Of a DNA stretch of 64,000 bases, positions 24,201 to 33,877 are shown one piece after another. A program made the translations under genes and the position numbers. Positions within the stretch are counted from its first letter, which is position 1. Each line of letters opens with the position of its first letter. The notes under the pieces were generated by a model. That model had not been told where the DNA came from and ran no database searches. It saw nothing but the letters and a program-made list of their open reading frames with translations. Origin of the DNA: Mesoplasma grammopterae ATCC 49580 (GTDB taxonomy: Bacteria; Bacillota_I; Bacilli_A; Mycoplasmatales; Mycoplasmataceae). The stretch spans positions 1-64,000 of the forward strand of contig NZ_JNJC01000004.1 in NCBI RefSeq assembly GCF_000701525.1. Direction: 5' to 3'.

Positions 24201-25581
24201 ATTTTGAATAATTAAGTGAAAAATAACTGGCAAATTCATTAGTTAGAGTATTTGAAACGCTTATTGAAACAATATATCCCAATAATCCACCAATTGTTGA
24301 TGCAATTACAGGCAACATAACAAAATTATAAACAAGTATACGTTTTCTATATCCTAATGCTTTTAATGTACCTAATTGTTTTGAGGCTTTTTCAATTTGT
24401 TTTTTTGTAACAAGTGATATTGTATATAAACATACAAATAAAATTAAAATAAATATTACAAAGGCTGCTATATTGTAAGTTTGAATAGTTTTTTGAATTA
24501 AAAGAATTCTTTTACTAAATCTGTAACTTGAGTCTTCTTTTCCATAAACTATTTTATTATTTGAATTTCTTCTAATTAATTCTTTTAAGTCACTTTCAAA
24601 TTGTTCTAAACCTGTGCTTTTAGCTTTTTTAGCATCTTTAAATTTAATTGAATAAAATGATTCAATTTCGACATTTGAAGAAACTGTTAAATTACCATTT
24701 TGGTTTACGTTATATTCGTATAAATTTGATTCTTGATTGTATTTTAATCCGAACGCTGTTGGATTAACATAAATCATTACTTCTTTGCTACGGCTTGGCA
24801 ATGTCGTTGAAGCATTAAAGATTGGCGACATAAAATCAGCTGAGCTACCAAATCCTACAACTTGAAATCACTGATAGTTTGAATAGTAAGTGTTATATTT
24901 ACCACCAACAGCATCAATTTCAGTTACTGTAGATTCAATTTCTTTTACATCATTAGCTACTTGTTTATTGTCTGAATCTCTAACTAATAAAGAATTTCCT
25001 AAGTTATCAGCTTGTATTCTAATAACATCTCCTAATTCAATACCATTATTTTTTGCATAGTTTGGATCAATTACAACTTGGTGATGAGTTTGTATATCTT
25101 GACCTTCAAAAATAACTAATTTGTCTACTTCTTGGTTATTAAAATTATTTTCTTGAGAAGTTTTAGTAATTGCTTTAATTGTTAAGTCATTACGATTTTG
25201 TTTTACTTGAGAAAATTCTCTTGCTTCTGTTCTAGATCACTCAAACTGTAAGTCACTTGATTCTTCAAAATATTTCTCTTGTAATTTGTATATTCAATAT
25301 TGTTGAGCTGCAACAAGGTTTTTTGGTGCTTCTTCAGTTTCTTCACTTTCCCCAGTTGCTACTTTATCATATGGATTTAAATCAATAACAGCATCATGAA
25401 CTCTTGAGTTTTCATTCATTTCTTTATATTTTTCAATAACACGAACGTTCATTGAAACAACTAATGTTAAAACTAAAGACAGTAAAAAAGCTAAAACAGT
25501 AACACCTATTAATTGTGTTTTACTTTTAGTCGCATTTTTAAATGAGTTTTTTAACATCAAATAAATTTTTTTAAAATGCAT
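21292..25581 (-). CDS. Giant FtsX-domain ABC-type permease (1429 aa)
   Basis: This is the second duplicated FtsX-type membrane protein, shorter than the one at 10672. All pieces are in one frame. Order: a first helix (about 24-46, LIGVTVLAFLLSLVLTLVV); an ectodomain; an FtsX bundle with QLGTLKALGYRKRIL near 24330; a hinge with basic residues; a second entry helix (MMAIGFVVLLSSMLFTVSF); an ectodomain of about 600 residues; and a terminal FtsX bundle with STMRVLGYHDAYVV near 21570. The LGY motif after the first helix of each bundle is typical of the LolC/MacB/FtsX superfamily. SD GGGAAGG lies ahead of the ATG. No ATPase is adjacent. Its partner is the downstream lipoprotein-like gene. Confidence 0.85.
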
Positions 25582-25602
25582 AATTAAGACCTTCCCTTTA
25601 GA

Positions 25603-25631
25603 ATTAAAATGTATTTATATAATTTTATCAA
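25603..25631 (-). promoter_or_regulatory. Candidate promoter of the permease/lipoprotein operon
   Basis: A -35 TTGATA (25626-25631) and a -10 TTTAAT (25603-25608) are 17 bp apart, just upstream of the permease start and immediately downstream of the ncRNA terminator. Confidence 0.55.
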
Positions 25632-25637
25632 ATTAAT

Positions 25638-25789
25638 AAAAAAAAAGACACAATTGTGTCTTTTTTAAAGGGTGCAGTTGTGATGAACTCATAAATAAAT
25701 CGTTTTCCTTCTTTGCCTAAGCTTATTCAAAAACATACGATTATTTTATCAGTGCATTACTTGTGTGATATTGTTTTAACAACACCCTT
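25638..25789 (-). ncRNA. Candidate free-standing structured ncRNA of about 152 nt
   Basis: Read on the minus strand, this intergenic stretch starts with AAGGGTG and closes with CACCCTT about 105 nt later, giving a perfect 7-bp terminal stem. Inside lies a long hairpin, ATAAAATAATCGT against ACGATTTATTTAT (11 pairs with a 2-nt internal mismatch), separated from the closing stem by an asymmetric bubble. A perfect factor-independent terminator (GACACAATTGTGTC plus T9) follows. An extended -10 TGTATTAT lies 6 nt before the start, inside the 3' end of truA. The rod-with-bubble plan recalls 6S RNA. It shows no match that I can see to tmRNA, RNase P RNA or SRP RNA, so its identity is open. Confidence 0.65.
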
Positions 25790-25795
25790 AATATA

Positions 25796-25803
25796 ATAAT
25801 ACA
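25796..25803 (-). promoter_or_regulatory. Extended -10 promoter of the ncRNA
   Basis: TGTATTAT on the minus strand places a start near 25789. The element sits just past the truA stop codon (25809); no good -35 is visible. Confidence 0.55.
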
Positions 25804-25808
25804 CTATT

Positions 25809-26564
25809 TTATGATTTAAAAACTATTTTATTTAATTTAAGGCCCTTTGCAGGAGCATTGAAAGGCGGTTTGTTACCCTTTCCTTGTAGTTTTTCTTTTA
25901 TTTCATCAGCACTTATTTTTTTATTTAAATAACAATTAAGAGCTGACTGTACAATCATTCTTATTTGATATCTAATGAATCCTTTACCTTTAAAAGTTAT
26001 AACAACTTTATCAAGTACCCTTTTTACATTAATGGATTCAATTTCTCTAATTGTTGCAATTTTGTTACTATCTAACTCTTTATGATTTAATCCAGAAAAT
26101 AATTTAAATTCATGTTCACCTATAAATAAATTAAATATGTTTTGTAGCTTATCAATATCTATTTCTCCAAAATCTCAATTAAGTTCAAACCTATTTGATA
26201 GTATATTATATTCCTTATCATTTATAGTATAAGAATATTCTTTATGTAAAACATCTCTTATATTGAAGTCTTGTTCAACCTCTGTTATTGAACGAACTTT
26301 AATAGTTTCAGGCAAAGCCTTGTTTATGGCTTTTTTGAATAAATCAAGTTTTGGATTAAAAGCTAAGTCTAATAAAACTTTTTGATCAATTGCATGCACT
26401 CCCGTGTCAGTTTTACTAGCACCTATTGTTTTAAAAGATGCATTTTTAGTTACTCTATTAATAGCTTTATTAAGTTCTCCTTGAATTGTAGAAGTTTTTG
26501 GTTGTTCTATTCATCCATGAAAATCTGAACCATCATATTCTAAAGTTAATAAAAATTTAAACAT
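25809..26564 (-). CDS. truA: tRNA pseudouridine(38-40) synthase TruA
   Basis: TruA isomerises uridines 38-40 in the anticodon arm of many tRNAs. The 251-aa protein starts MFKFLLTLEYDGSDFHGW and has GASKTDTGVHA with the catalytic Asp at about residue 53, followed by the family's FSGLNHKELD and RYQIRMIV blocks. The length is typical. It ends the ecfA1-ecfA2-ecfT-truA operon (14 nt after ecfT), a conserved Firmicute/mollicute arrangement downstream of rplQ. Confidence 0.95.
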
Positions 26565-26578
26565 TATTATATTATATT

Positions 26579-27577
26579 TTATTTTCTAATTCCTATAATT
26601 GTGTCAAGTCTTGGGAAACTAATGTGTCATAATCCTAAAACATTAACTGAATACAAAATTAAAAATAACATTAATGCAAAAGCAAATAATAATAAAACTA
26701 AATCCATTGTTCTAAATTTAAATTGTATGTATCTTGTTCTTTTTGAGTAAGGATCATATCCTCTTGCTTCCATTGCATAAGACAAGTCTTCTGCTTTTTG
26801 GAACGCTGATACTAATAATGGAATAATTAATGATGTTAAACCTTTAACTTTATCTTTTAATTTACCATTCTTAACATCAATTCCTCTTGAAGATTGAGCT
26901 TTCATAATTCTTCCTGCTTCATCAATTAAAGTAGGTATCATACGTAATGCAATAGAAATAATCATTGATAAAATGTAAACTGGTATTCCAATTCATTTTA
27001 ATGGGTATAATAAATCTTCTATTGCCAATGTTAATTGTAATGGTGAAGTTGATGCTGTAAGTATACAAGTTAATGAAATCATTAAGTAAATTCTAAATGT
27101 CATTATTAATGCATTATATAAAGCTTTCTCACTGAATCAAACAGGTCCTATTTTATAAAATAAACCTATATTTTGATATCCATCAGGCATTGATGATAAA
27201 TTGCTTGAACTAACTAAAAATTGACCAGAAATAGCTCCTCCAGAAAGTTTGTTTGCTCATACTCCACTAACTTGGTTATTCTTATCTAAAAAGAAATCTA
27301 AAGTACTTGAATCTGGGTGTGTTAGAAAAGCGTTCATTAAAAATATTACAAAGAAGACAAATAATACAGGTGGTAATAATCCAAGTAACATTCTAAAGCT
27401 TAGTTTAGACAGTGCAAAAATTGTAAGTATAACAACTGCACATATAATGTAACCTGTAAAACCAATAGGTAAGAAAATACTTATCATCAATAAAATGATC
27501 ATTACTAATTTAAATCTAGGATCCATTGCATGAATAATAGAATTTTTTGGTAAATATCTACCGAATGTTACTCTCAT
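26579..27577 (-). CDS. ecfT: Energy-coupling factor transporter transmembrane protein EcfT
   Basis: EcfT is the membrane scaffold linking the two EcfA ATPases to interchangeable vitamin-binding S components. The 332-aa protein has several hydrophobic helices. It also has the two coupling-helix signatures of the family: AQSSRGID (A-R-G type) and AMEARGYDP, both followed by long charged helices. One TGA Trp follows residue 106 (SGVW) and another lies near the C terminus. It is longer than typical (about 265) because of an inserted loop around residues 105-140. The gene starts 1 nt after ecfA2 stops. The S components are not in the window, so the substrate is unknown. Confidence 0.94.
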
Positions 27578-27578
27578 A

Positions 27579-28526
27579 TTATTTCCCCTTTCTTACTTCT
27601 TTAAATGTTTTTGCAAATTCATCAATTGTTCTAATATTTTTGTTTAATAAATCTATTCCTTGATCTTTTAATTTATACATAAGTTTGTATAATTTTGGTG
27701 GTTCAATTTGTATTTTTGATAATAATTCTTGGTTAGAGAATATTTCAAATGGTGAACCTTTTGAAATAACTTTTCCTTCATGCATAACTATTACTTCGTC
27801 AGCAACTTTTAAAACTTGATCCATATTATGAGTAACCATAATAATTCTTTTTCCTTGATTTTTATTTAATCTTAAAAATAAGTTCATGAAGTCTTCTTCA
27901 CCTTTTGGGTCTAATCCACCTGTTGGTTCATCAAGAACTAATGTTTTACCATTCATTGCAATAATTCCAGCAATAGCAGTTCTTCTTTTTTGTCCCCCTG
28001 ATAATTCAAAAGGTGATCTTTTTGCATATTCTCTTGGTAAAGAAACTAAATCTAATAGTTCAGGTATTTTTTTATAAACTTCTTCTTTGTCAGCTCCTAA
28101 ATGAATAGGACCAAAAGCAATATCTTTTTCAATTGTATCTTGGAATAATTGGTATTCTGGAAATTGAAATACAAGTCCAACTTCTCTTCTTAAATCTTTA
28201 ACTTCCTTAATTTTTTTAAGCCCTGCTGGGATTTTATAATCTCCAACAATTGTTTGACCTGTTTCAGAAATTAATAATCCATTAGTTAATTGAATCATTG
28301 TTGATTTCCCAGAACCAGTTGTACCAATAACACAAGTTATCTTTTTATCAGAGATTGATAAATCTGCGTTATCAAGTGCTCTAAATTCAAAAGGAGTCTT
28401 TTTTGAGTATGTATAGCTTACATTATCTAAAACAATATCACCAGTAAATGAAAATGATTTAATAGATTTTTTTTCTTCATTTCATTTTTTTAGATTTTGT
28501 TTGATTTCTTTTTTATTTATTTGCAT
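27579..28526 (-). CDS. ecfA2: Energy-coupling factor ATPase EcfA2
   Basis: EcfA2 is one of two ATPases powering ECF vitamin or metal uptake. The 315-aa protein has Walker A GTTGSGKS (about 68-75), the Q-loop [12 protein letters not shown], signature LSGGQKRR, Walker [12 protein letters not shown] and H-loop MVTHN. The start at 28526 overlaps the ecfA1 stop by 10 nt and adds a roughly 28-residue charged N-terminal extension relative to common EcfA2 proteins. A later internal ATG would cut through the Walker motif and is excluded. Confidence 0.95.
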
Positions 28527-29737
28527 AACTGTTTCACCAACTCATCCATATTTTGACTATGTTTTACTTTAATTCCTTCATTGCCTAAGGCTTCTTCAAC
28601 TAAAGATAAAAATGGTATTTCTAATTTAATTGATCTTAAAAATTCTTTTTCTTTAAGAACTTCTTCTGGCTTACCAATCTTAACCATACGACCACCATTC
28701 ATAACTATAACTTTATCTGCGTTAAGAATTTCATCCATGTCGTGAGTAATAGAAATAATTGTTTTTTTCATTTTATCTCTAAGTTCAACCATTATTTCTT
28801 TAATTTCTCTATTTCCTTTTGGGTCAAGCATACTTGTTGCTTCGTCAAAAATTAAGATATCTGGATTTAGAGCAAGTGCACTGGCAATAGCTACACGTTG
28901 TTTTTGACCACCAGATAAGTTTAATGGTTCTTTATCTAAGAAATTTTCCATTCCAACTTTTTTAGCTGAATCATAAATTATTTTTTGCATTTCTTTTGGA
29001 TTAACACGTTTATTCTCTAGTCCAAAAGCAATATCAGCTTCTACACTAGAACCTATAAATTGATTATCAGGGTTTTGGAAAACAATACCTAAAAATTTAC
29101 GTGCTTGATCTAAATTATCTTGAGTAACTACATTACCATATATACTTACGTGTCCTTCTTGAGCAGACAACACACCAATAAGCATTTTTGAAAGAGTTGA
29201 CTTACCACTTCCATTGTGCCCAATAACAGCAACATATTCGCCATCATTAATTTCAAAACTAACGTCATTTAAAGCATAAGGAAAATCAGGAGCATATTTA
29301 AATTTTAAGTTTTCTACTTTAATTGCAACCTTATCAAGTTTAGTTAATTGAGCACCTCTACCATGATCTTTAACAGAATCTCTGGCTTCTCTTTTTAAGT
29401 TTTTAGCTTCAATTAATTCTTCTTTAGCTTGTTCTAAAATAACAGAACTATTTTTTCTTGTTGTTGAATTATAAATTTTTGTAATATTCTTTAAATTTTC
29501 TGAAAAAGACTTATCTTGGCAAATTGTTTTAAAAGCTTTTTTTGCTTCTATTGATTTGTTTTTGTACTCAACTAATTCTGCCTTTGAAATTTTGCCTTGC
29601 TTTTCAGCATCTTTAAATTTAAAGAAATTATTATTAGCTTCTAACATTTCAATATATTTGGCATGCAATTTAATCTTAAAGTCATTAAGATCTTGACTAG
29701 TCAATTTTGTAGTTTTGAATTTTTTCAATGAATCCAT
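28517..29737 (-). CDS. ecfA1: Energy-coupling factor ATPase EcfA1 with a long N-terminal extension
   Basis: The 406-aa protein carries a complete ATPase domain from about residue 137: Walker A GHNGSGKS (173-180), Q-loop VFQNPDNQF, signature LSGGQKQR, Walker [13 protein letters not shown] and H-loop SITHD. It would power uptake with EcfA2, EcfT and an unlinked S component. The first roughly 136 residues are an extra Lys/Glu-rich, probably helical region absent from ordinary EcfA1 (about 280 aa). The start at 29737 has AGGGGG upstream. The gene has its own upstream TATAAT and follows the rplQ terminator, so the ECF operon can be transcribed separately from the ribosomal genes. Confidence 0.94.
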   Translation of the reverse strand: MDSLKKFKTTKLTSQDLNDFKIKLHAKYIEMLEANNNFFKFKDAEKQGKISKAELVEYKNKSIEAKKAFKTICQDKSFSENLKNITKIYNSTTRKNSSVILEQAKEELIEAKNLKREARDSVKDHGRGAQLTKLDKVAIKVENLKFKYAPDFPYALNDVSFEINDGEYVAVIGHNGSGKSTLSKMLIGVLSAQEGHVSIYGNVVTQDNLDQARKFLGIVFQNPDNQFIGSSVEADIAFGLENKRVNPKEMQKIIYDSAKKVGMENFLDKEPLNLSGGQKQRVAIASALALNPDILIFDEATSMLDPKGNREIKEIMVELRDKMKKTIISITHDMDEILNADKVIVMNGGRMVKIGKPEEVLKEKEFLRSIKLEIPFLSLVEEALGNEGIKVKHSQNMDELVKQLCK

Positions 29738-29800
29738 GGTGATATCCCCCTGTTTAAAATTTGTTTATAATAATTATAAATTAAAATAGATGAAATAGAT

Positions 29801-29826
29801 AAAAAAAATAAGGCATATTAACCTTA
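29801..29826 (-). terminator. Terminator at the end of the ribosomal (alpha) operon
   Basis: The minus strand has TAAGG-TTAATATG-CCTTA followed by eight T residues, just past the rplQ stop. The 5-bp stem is short but the T run is strong. Confidence 0.7.
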
Positions 29827-29838
29827 ATTTTTTTATTA

Positions 29839-30198
29839 CTAAACTAATTCAATAATTACCATTGGTGCATTATCACCTTTACGGTTATCTAATTTTAAGA
29901 TACGTGTGTAACCACCGTCTCTATCTTTATATTTTTTAGCGATAGTTGTAAATAATTTTTGTAAAACATCTTCTTTTGAACTTACTTCAATGTTTCTTAA
30001 TCATGAAGCAGCTTGACGTCTAGCGTGTAAATCGCCACGCTTTGCTAAAGTAACCATTTTATCTAAATGTTTTCTTAATTCTTTAGCTCTTGTTTCAGTA
30101 ATTTCTAAACGTTCTGAAACAATTAATTCACTAGTTAAGTTACGCATTAAAGCTACTCTTCATGCAGTATTCTTACCTTGTTTTTGAATATATGACAT
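29839..30198 (-). CDS. rplQ: 50S ribosomal protein L17
   Basis: L17 binds 23S rRNA near the tunnel exit. The 119-aa product is of normal length; it begins [20 protein letters not shown] and ends with the family's [14 protein letters not shown]. It contains in-frame TGA Trp codons. It is the last gene of the alpha operon (rpsM-rpsK-rpoA-rplQ), 20 nt after rpoA with a ribosome binding site, and is followed by a terminator. Confidence 0.97.
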
Positions 30199-30218
30199 AT
30201 ATTTACCTCCTTATAATC

Positions 30219-31172
30219 TTAATTTTGTTTGAATGTTAATTCTAAAGCCGCAACTTTATCTTTAATTTCTTTTAATGACTTACGTCCTAAATTTCTAATA
30301 TCTTGAATTTCATCTTCAGTTTTAGAAACTAATTCTCTTAATGTACTGATTCCAGCACGTTTTAAGCAGTTTAAACTTCTTTGAGTAAACTCTAATTCTT
30401 CAACAGGTTTGTCTAACTCTTTTTCTTCAACAGTTTCAACACCCATAATTGCAACTTCTTCTGCTTCTTCAGCTAAAGTAGTGAATACATCAAAGTGTGA
30501 AATTAGAATTTTTGATGCTAATGAAACAGCATCTGATGCTAAGATTGATCCATCTGTTTCTACTTCTAAGATTAATTTTTCAAAATCTTGCGCTTTACCT
30601 AAGTTGATTGGAGTTGATCCATAAGCAACTTTGATAATTGGTGAGTAGTTTGAATCGATTGTAATCATTCCTGGTACTACATCTTTTAATTCTTTGTTTT
30701 CTTTGAAAGTTTTGTAACCTCTTGAGTTTTTAGCATATAATACTAAATCTAAATTACCACCTTCAGCAACGTTTGCAATAACTAGGTCTTTATTTAAAAC
30801 CTCTACTCCTGCTGGTAAAACTAAGCTTCCTGCAGTAACTGGACCAATTGTAGATGTACCTACTTTTAGTTCAACAGTTTCATCGTCATTGTAAATCGCG
30901 CTATCAATTCTTAAAATTAATTTTTTAATGTTAAGAACTATACGAGTTACATTTTCTTCAATACCTGAGATTGAAGTAAATTCGTGTTGTGCTCCTGCAA
31001 TTTTAATTGCGAAAACACTTGCTCCAGGTGTTGATGATAATAATGTTCTTCTTAATGCATTACCTAAAGTTACAGCAAATCCTCTTTCAAGAGGAGCTGC
31101 TTCAAACTTACCGTAAAATTTATTTGGTGATTCTTTTACAATTCCGAATTCTGGTTTATTAAATTGTTTCAT
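30219..31172 (-). CDS. rpoA: DNA-directed RNA polymerase subunit alpha
   Basis: The alpha dimer nucleates RNA polymerase assembly and contacts promoters and activators. The 317-aa protein has an N-terminal assembly domain (ERGFAVTLGNALRRTLLSS and the following insert domain) to about residue 230. A flexible acidic linker leads to the C-terminal domain (RSLNCLKRAGISTLRELV through NLGRKSLKEI) with the helix-hairpin-helix DNA-binding fold. The length is typical. It sits between rpsK and rplQ as in most bacteria. Confidence 0.98.
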   Translation of the reverse strand: MKQFNKPEFGIVKESPNKFYGKFEAAPLERGFAVTLGNALRRTLLSSTPGASVFAIKIAGAQHEFTSISGIEENVTRIVLNIKKLILRIDSAIYNDDETVELKVGTSTIGPVTAGSLVLPAGVEVLNKDLVIANVAEGGNLDLVLYAKNSRGYKTFKENKELKDVVPGMITIDSNYSPIIKVAYGSTPINLGKAQDFEKLILEVETDGSILASDAVSLASKILISHFDVFTTLAEEAEEVAIMGVETVEEKELDKPVEELEFTQRSLNCLKRAGISTLRELVSKTEDEIQDIRNLGRKSLKEIKDKVAALELTFKQN

Positions 31173-31197
31173 TCGCTAAAACTCCTTTGTTCTATAA

Positions 31198-31590
31198 TTA
31201 TTTTCTTGGACGTTTTTTAGGACGAACTCCATTATGAGGGATTGGTGTACAATCCTTAATTGAAGTTACTTCCATTCCAACGATTGTTAATGCTCTAACA
31301 GCAGCATCACGACCTGGACCTGGACCTTTTACTTCAACTTGAACTGATTTAACACCTTGATCCATTGCACCCTTAGCAGCTGCTTCTGAAATCATTTGTG
31401 CAGCATAAGGTGTAGATTTTTTAGAACCTTTGAACCCGATTGCTCCAGCACTTGATCAAGAAAGTACGTTTCCTTTTTCATCACTAATAGTAACAATTGT
31501 ATTGTTAAAAGTAGAGTGAATATGAGCGATACCTTTTGGGATATTTTTCTTAATACGTTTTTTTGTATTATTTGTTTTTGGTTTTGCCAT
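31198..31590 (-). CDS. rpsK: 30S ribosomal protein S11
   Basis: S11 lies on the platform of the 30S subunit close to the mRNA exit. The 130-aa protein starts at ATG 31590 ([15 protein letters not shown]) and reads one TGA as Trp in VLSWSSAG. Conserved motifs are [44 protein letters not shown] and the C-terminal [16 protein letters not shown]. It has the usual length and position. Confidence 0.98.
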
Positions 31591-31612
31591 TTTTGTAATC
31601 TCCTTCTACCTT

Positions 31613-31978
31613 CTATTTTTTCTTGTTAGCTACAGTTTTTCTTGGACCTTTAACAGTTCTTGCGTTTGTTTTTGAAGATTGCCCTCTTACAGGTAATCCT
31701 TTACGGTGTCTTAATCCTCTGTAACATCCTATTTCCATTAAACGTTTGATGTTTAATGATACTTCTCTACGTAATTCCCCTTCAACTTTGAAGTTTGAAA
31801 TTTCTGTAGAAATTGCTTTAATTTGTTCTTCAGTTAAATCTCTTGTACGAACATCTTCACTGATGTTTAATTTAGATAAAACTTTTTGAGATGTTGATAA
31901 TCCAATACCATAAATGTATGTTAATGAAATTACAACTCTTTTTTCGTTTGGGATTTCTACTCCACTAATACGAGCCAT
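31613..31978 (-). CDS. rpsM: 30S ribosomal protein S13
   Basis: S13 in the 30S head contacts the P-site tRNA and the 50S subunit. The 121-aa protein starts [14 protein letters not shown], has the helix-two-turn-helix segment [14 protein letters not shown], then [16 protein letters not shown] and the basic tail [17 protein letters not shown]. It is the first gene of the alpha group after rpmJ. Confidence 0.98.
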   Translation of the reverse strand: MARISGVEIPNEKRVVISLTYIYGIGLSTSQKVLSKLNISEDVRTRDLTEEQIKAISTEISNFKVEGELRREVSLNIKRLMEIGCYRGLRHRKGLPVRGQSSKTNARTVKGPRKTVANKKK

Positions 31979-32035
31979 ATCTCTAATTCCTTTCTTAAAT
32001 AAAATTTATTTTTAATAATTTTATATTTAGACTAA

Positions 32036-32149
32036 TTAACCTTGTCTTTGTTTGTGCTTTGGTTGTGCACAAATAATCATTACGCGGCCTTTACGTCTAA
32101 TAACACGACATTTGTCGCAAATTTTTTTGACTGATGATCTTACTTTCAT
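32036..32149 (-). CDS. rpmJ: 50S ribosomal protein L36
   Basis: This 37-aa zinc-ribbon protein of the large subunit starts [21 protein letters not shown] and ends [12 protein letters not shown]. The Zn ligands C-x2-C, C and H are all present, so this is the zinc-binding form. It has a good SD (CGGAGGT) before the ATG. It lies between infA and rpsM as usual. Confidence 0.97.
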
Positions 32150-32189
32150 CTGTAACCTCCGTATTTGTTCTTTTGTATTTAAACAATTT

Positions 32190-32209
32190 AAATCGACTTA
32201 AGTCGATTT
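32190..32209. other. Perfect inverted repeat in the infA-rpmJ spacer
   Basis: AAATCGAC-TTAA-GTCGATTT forms an 8-bp stem 8 nt past the infA stop. On the minus (transcribed) strand it lacks a T run, so it may be a processing or mRNA-stability hairpin; on the plus strand it would look like a terminator, but no plus-strand gene leads into it. Confidence 0.6.
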
Positions 32210-32217
32210 TTTTATAA

Positions 32218-32454
32218 TTACACTTCTGCTTTTTTAGCAATTTTTCTATATGTAATTCTTCCACGTGTCATATCATAAGGTGATATCACGACTGTTACTT
32301 TATCTCCAGGTAAGATGCGAATGTAATGCATTCGGATTTTACCTGACACGTGTGCATCAATAACAATGTCGTTTTCCAGTTGTACTTTGAATTTTGCATT
32401 AGGCAATACTTCTACAACCGTACCTTCAAATTCCATTTCTGCTTCTTTTGCCAT
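32218..32454 (-). CDS. infA: Translation initiation factor IF-1
   Basis: IF-1 occupies the A site of the 30S subunit during initiation. The 78-aa protein is a single OB fold: [22 protein letters not shown], then [20 protein letters not shown] and [13 protein letters not shown]. It is about six residues longer than the usual 72 because of a short C-terminal tail (KIAKKAEV). It lies between map and rpmJ. Confidence 0.97.
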   Translation of the reverse strand: MAKEAEMEFEGTVVEVLPNAKFKVQLENDIVIDAHVSGKIRMHYIRILPGDKVTVVISPYDMTRGRITYRKIAKKAEV

Positions 32455-32466
32455 AAACTACAACTC

Positions 32467-33225
32467 CTATCTTTTTGATTTAGTTAATACTTCATAACCA
32501 CTATCAGTAATTAAGATAGTGTGTTCAAAGTGAGCAGTCATACTCTTGTCAGCTGAAAGAACTGTTCAATTATCTGCTGCAAGTTTAGTTTTGAAAGTAC
32601 CCATTTGAATCATAGGTTCAATGCAAATTACCATTCCCGCTTGCAAACGCATTCCTGTATCTTTTTTACCATAATTTGGTATAAAAGGATCTTCATGCAT
32701 TTCTGTTCCAATTCCGTGTCCAGTATAGTCTCTTGGAACTCCAAAACCAAAACTTTCTGCATGGTTTTGAATTATGCTTCCAATAGTACCAATACGAACC
32801 CCTGGGGCTAAAGCTTCAATAGCTAAATCCAGACATTCTTCAGTGACTTTTAATAGTATATCATGTTTTGTATCTTTTGCAATGCCAACTATCATACTAA
32901 ATGCACTATCAGCATGATATCCTTCGAAAATACACCCTGTATCAACAGAAACTATATCTCCTTCTTCTAAAATTCTATCTTGAGGAATTCCGTGGACTAA
33001 TTGCTCATTGATTGATACACAAATAGTTTTTGGGTATCCATGATAATTTTTAAAATTAGATTTACATCCTTTTTCAGTAATAAATTTTTCAAATTCTTTA
33101 TCCAAATCTAAACAATTTACACCTACTTTTATCATTGATTTTAACATGTCAATAGCTTGTGCCAAAACTTGGCCAGCAACACGCATTTTTTCAATTTCTT
33201 GAGGTGATTTTATTGTAACAGCCAT
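32467..33225 (-). CDS. map: Methionine aminopeptidase type I
   Basis: Map removes the initiator methionine from nascent proteins using two divalent metals. The 252-aa protein has the metal ligands in SVDTGCIFEGYHADSAF (two Asp), YTGHGIGTEMHEDP (His), CIEPMI (Glu) and a final Glu in the TAHFEHTI segment. One TGA Trp follows AADN. The ATG follows the adk stop directly (TAG-ATG), so the two are translationally coupled. Confidence 0.97.
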
Positions 33226-33864
33226 CTATAAAGCTCCTAAAACTTCTGCATAAACTTCTTCAGCAGTTGTGTTTGCATTATCTACAATATGAATAAATCC
33301 AGGTTTATTTTTATAGTAATCTACTAGTGGTGCTGTTTCATTTGCATATGCTTCAAGTCTAACTTTAACTTTTTCTGGAGCATCATCTGGTCTACGAACT
33401 AGTTCAGTTCCATCATTATCACAAATTCCTTCTAATTTTGGTTTTCTGCTAATTATGTGGTAACTAACTTTACATTTTGGACAAACTAATCTTCCACTTA
33501 TTCTGTTTAATAAAATTTCACTTGGAACATCAATATATATAACTTTATCTATTTTTGCATTTAGTTCAATTAAGTTTTCTTCTAAAATTTTAGCTTGGTT
33601 TAATGTTCTTGGAATTCCATCAAAAATTAATTGATTATGATTATCTTGTAAAAAGTTTTTTACAATACCCATTGTAACTTCATCAGGTACTAATCTACCT
33701 TCATTCATATATCTTGCACATTCGATTCCTAAAGGTGTTTTATCATTGATTTCTTTACGCATCAAATCTCCTGTTGACATTTGATTAAATCCTTGGTTCT
33801 TGATTAATTTTTCTGCCAAAGTTCCTTTACCTGAACCAGGTGCTCCTAATAACATAATATTCAT
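33226..33864 (-). CDS. adk: Adenylate kinase
   Basis: Adk catalyses ATP + AMP = 2 ADP. The 212-aa protein starts at ATG 33864, chosen because AAAGGAGAG precedes it and it begins exactly at the P-loop (MNIMLLGAPGSGKGT). The LID domain carries a structural zinc site C128-x2-C131...C148-x2-D151, the same Cys-Cys-Cys-Asp pattern known from Bacillus. GIPRTLNQA and the RPDDAPEKVKVRLEAY lid-arginine region are present. It lies between cdd and map. Confidence 0.97.
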   Translation of the reverse strand: MNIMLLGAPGSGKGTLAEKLIKNQGFNQMSTGDLMRKEINDKTPLGIECARYMNEGRLVPDEVTMGIVKNFLQDNHNQLIFDGIPRTLNQAKILEENLIELNAKIDKVIYIDVPSEILLNRISGRLVCPKCKVSYHIISRKPKLEGICDNDGTELVRRPDDAPEKVKVRLEAYANETAPLVDYYKNKPGFIHIVDNANTTAEEVYAEVLGAL

Positions 33865-33877
33865 ATTTTCTCTCCTT

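Noticed and set aside
25663-25750. A 23-codon open frame (MFLNKLRQRRKT...) on the minus strand inside the ncRNA candidate
   Set aside because: It has no Shine-Dalgarno sequence, uses AGG repeatedly, which is rare in this AT-rich genome, and is better explained by the RNA secondary structure.
25638-25789. Purine or 2'-deoxyguanosine riboswitch, known from Mesoplasma, in the permease leader
   Set aside because: I found no purine-aptamer core pattern, and the element is followed by its own terminator and a separate promoter for the permease.
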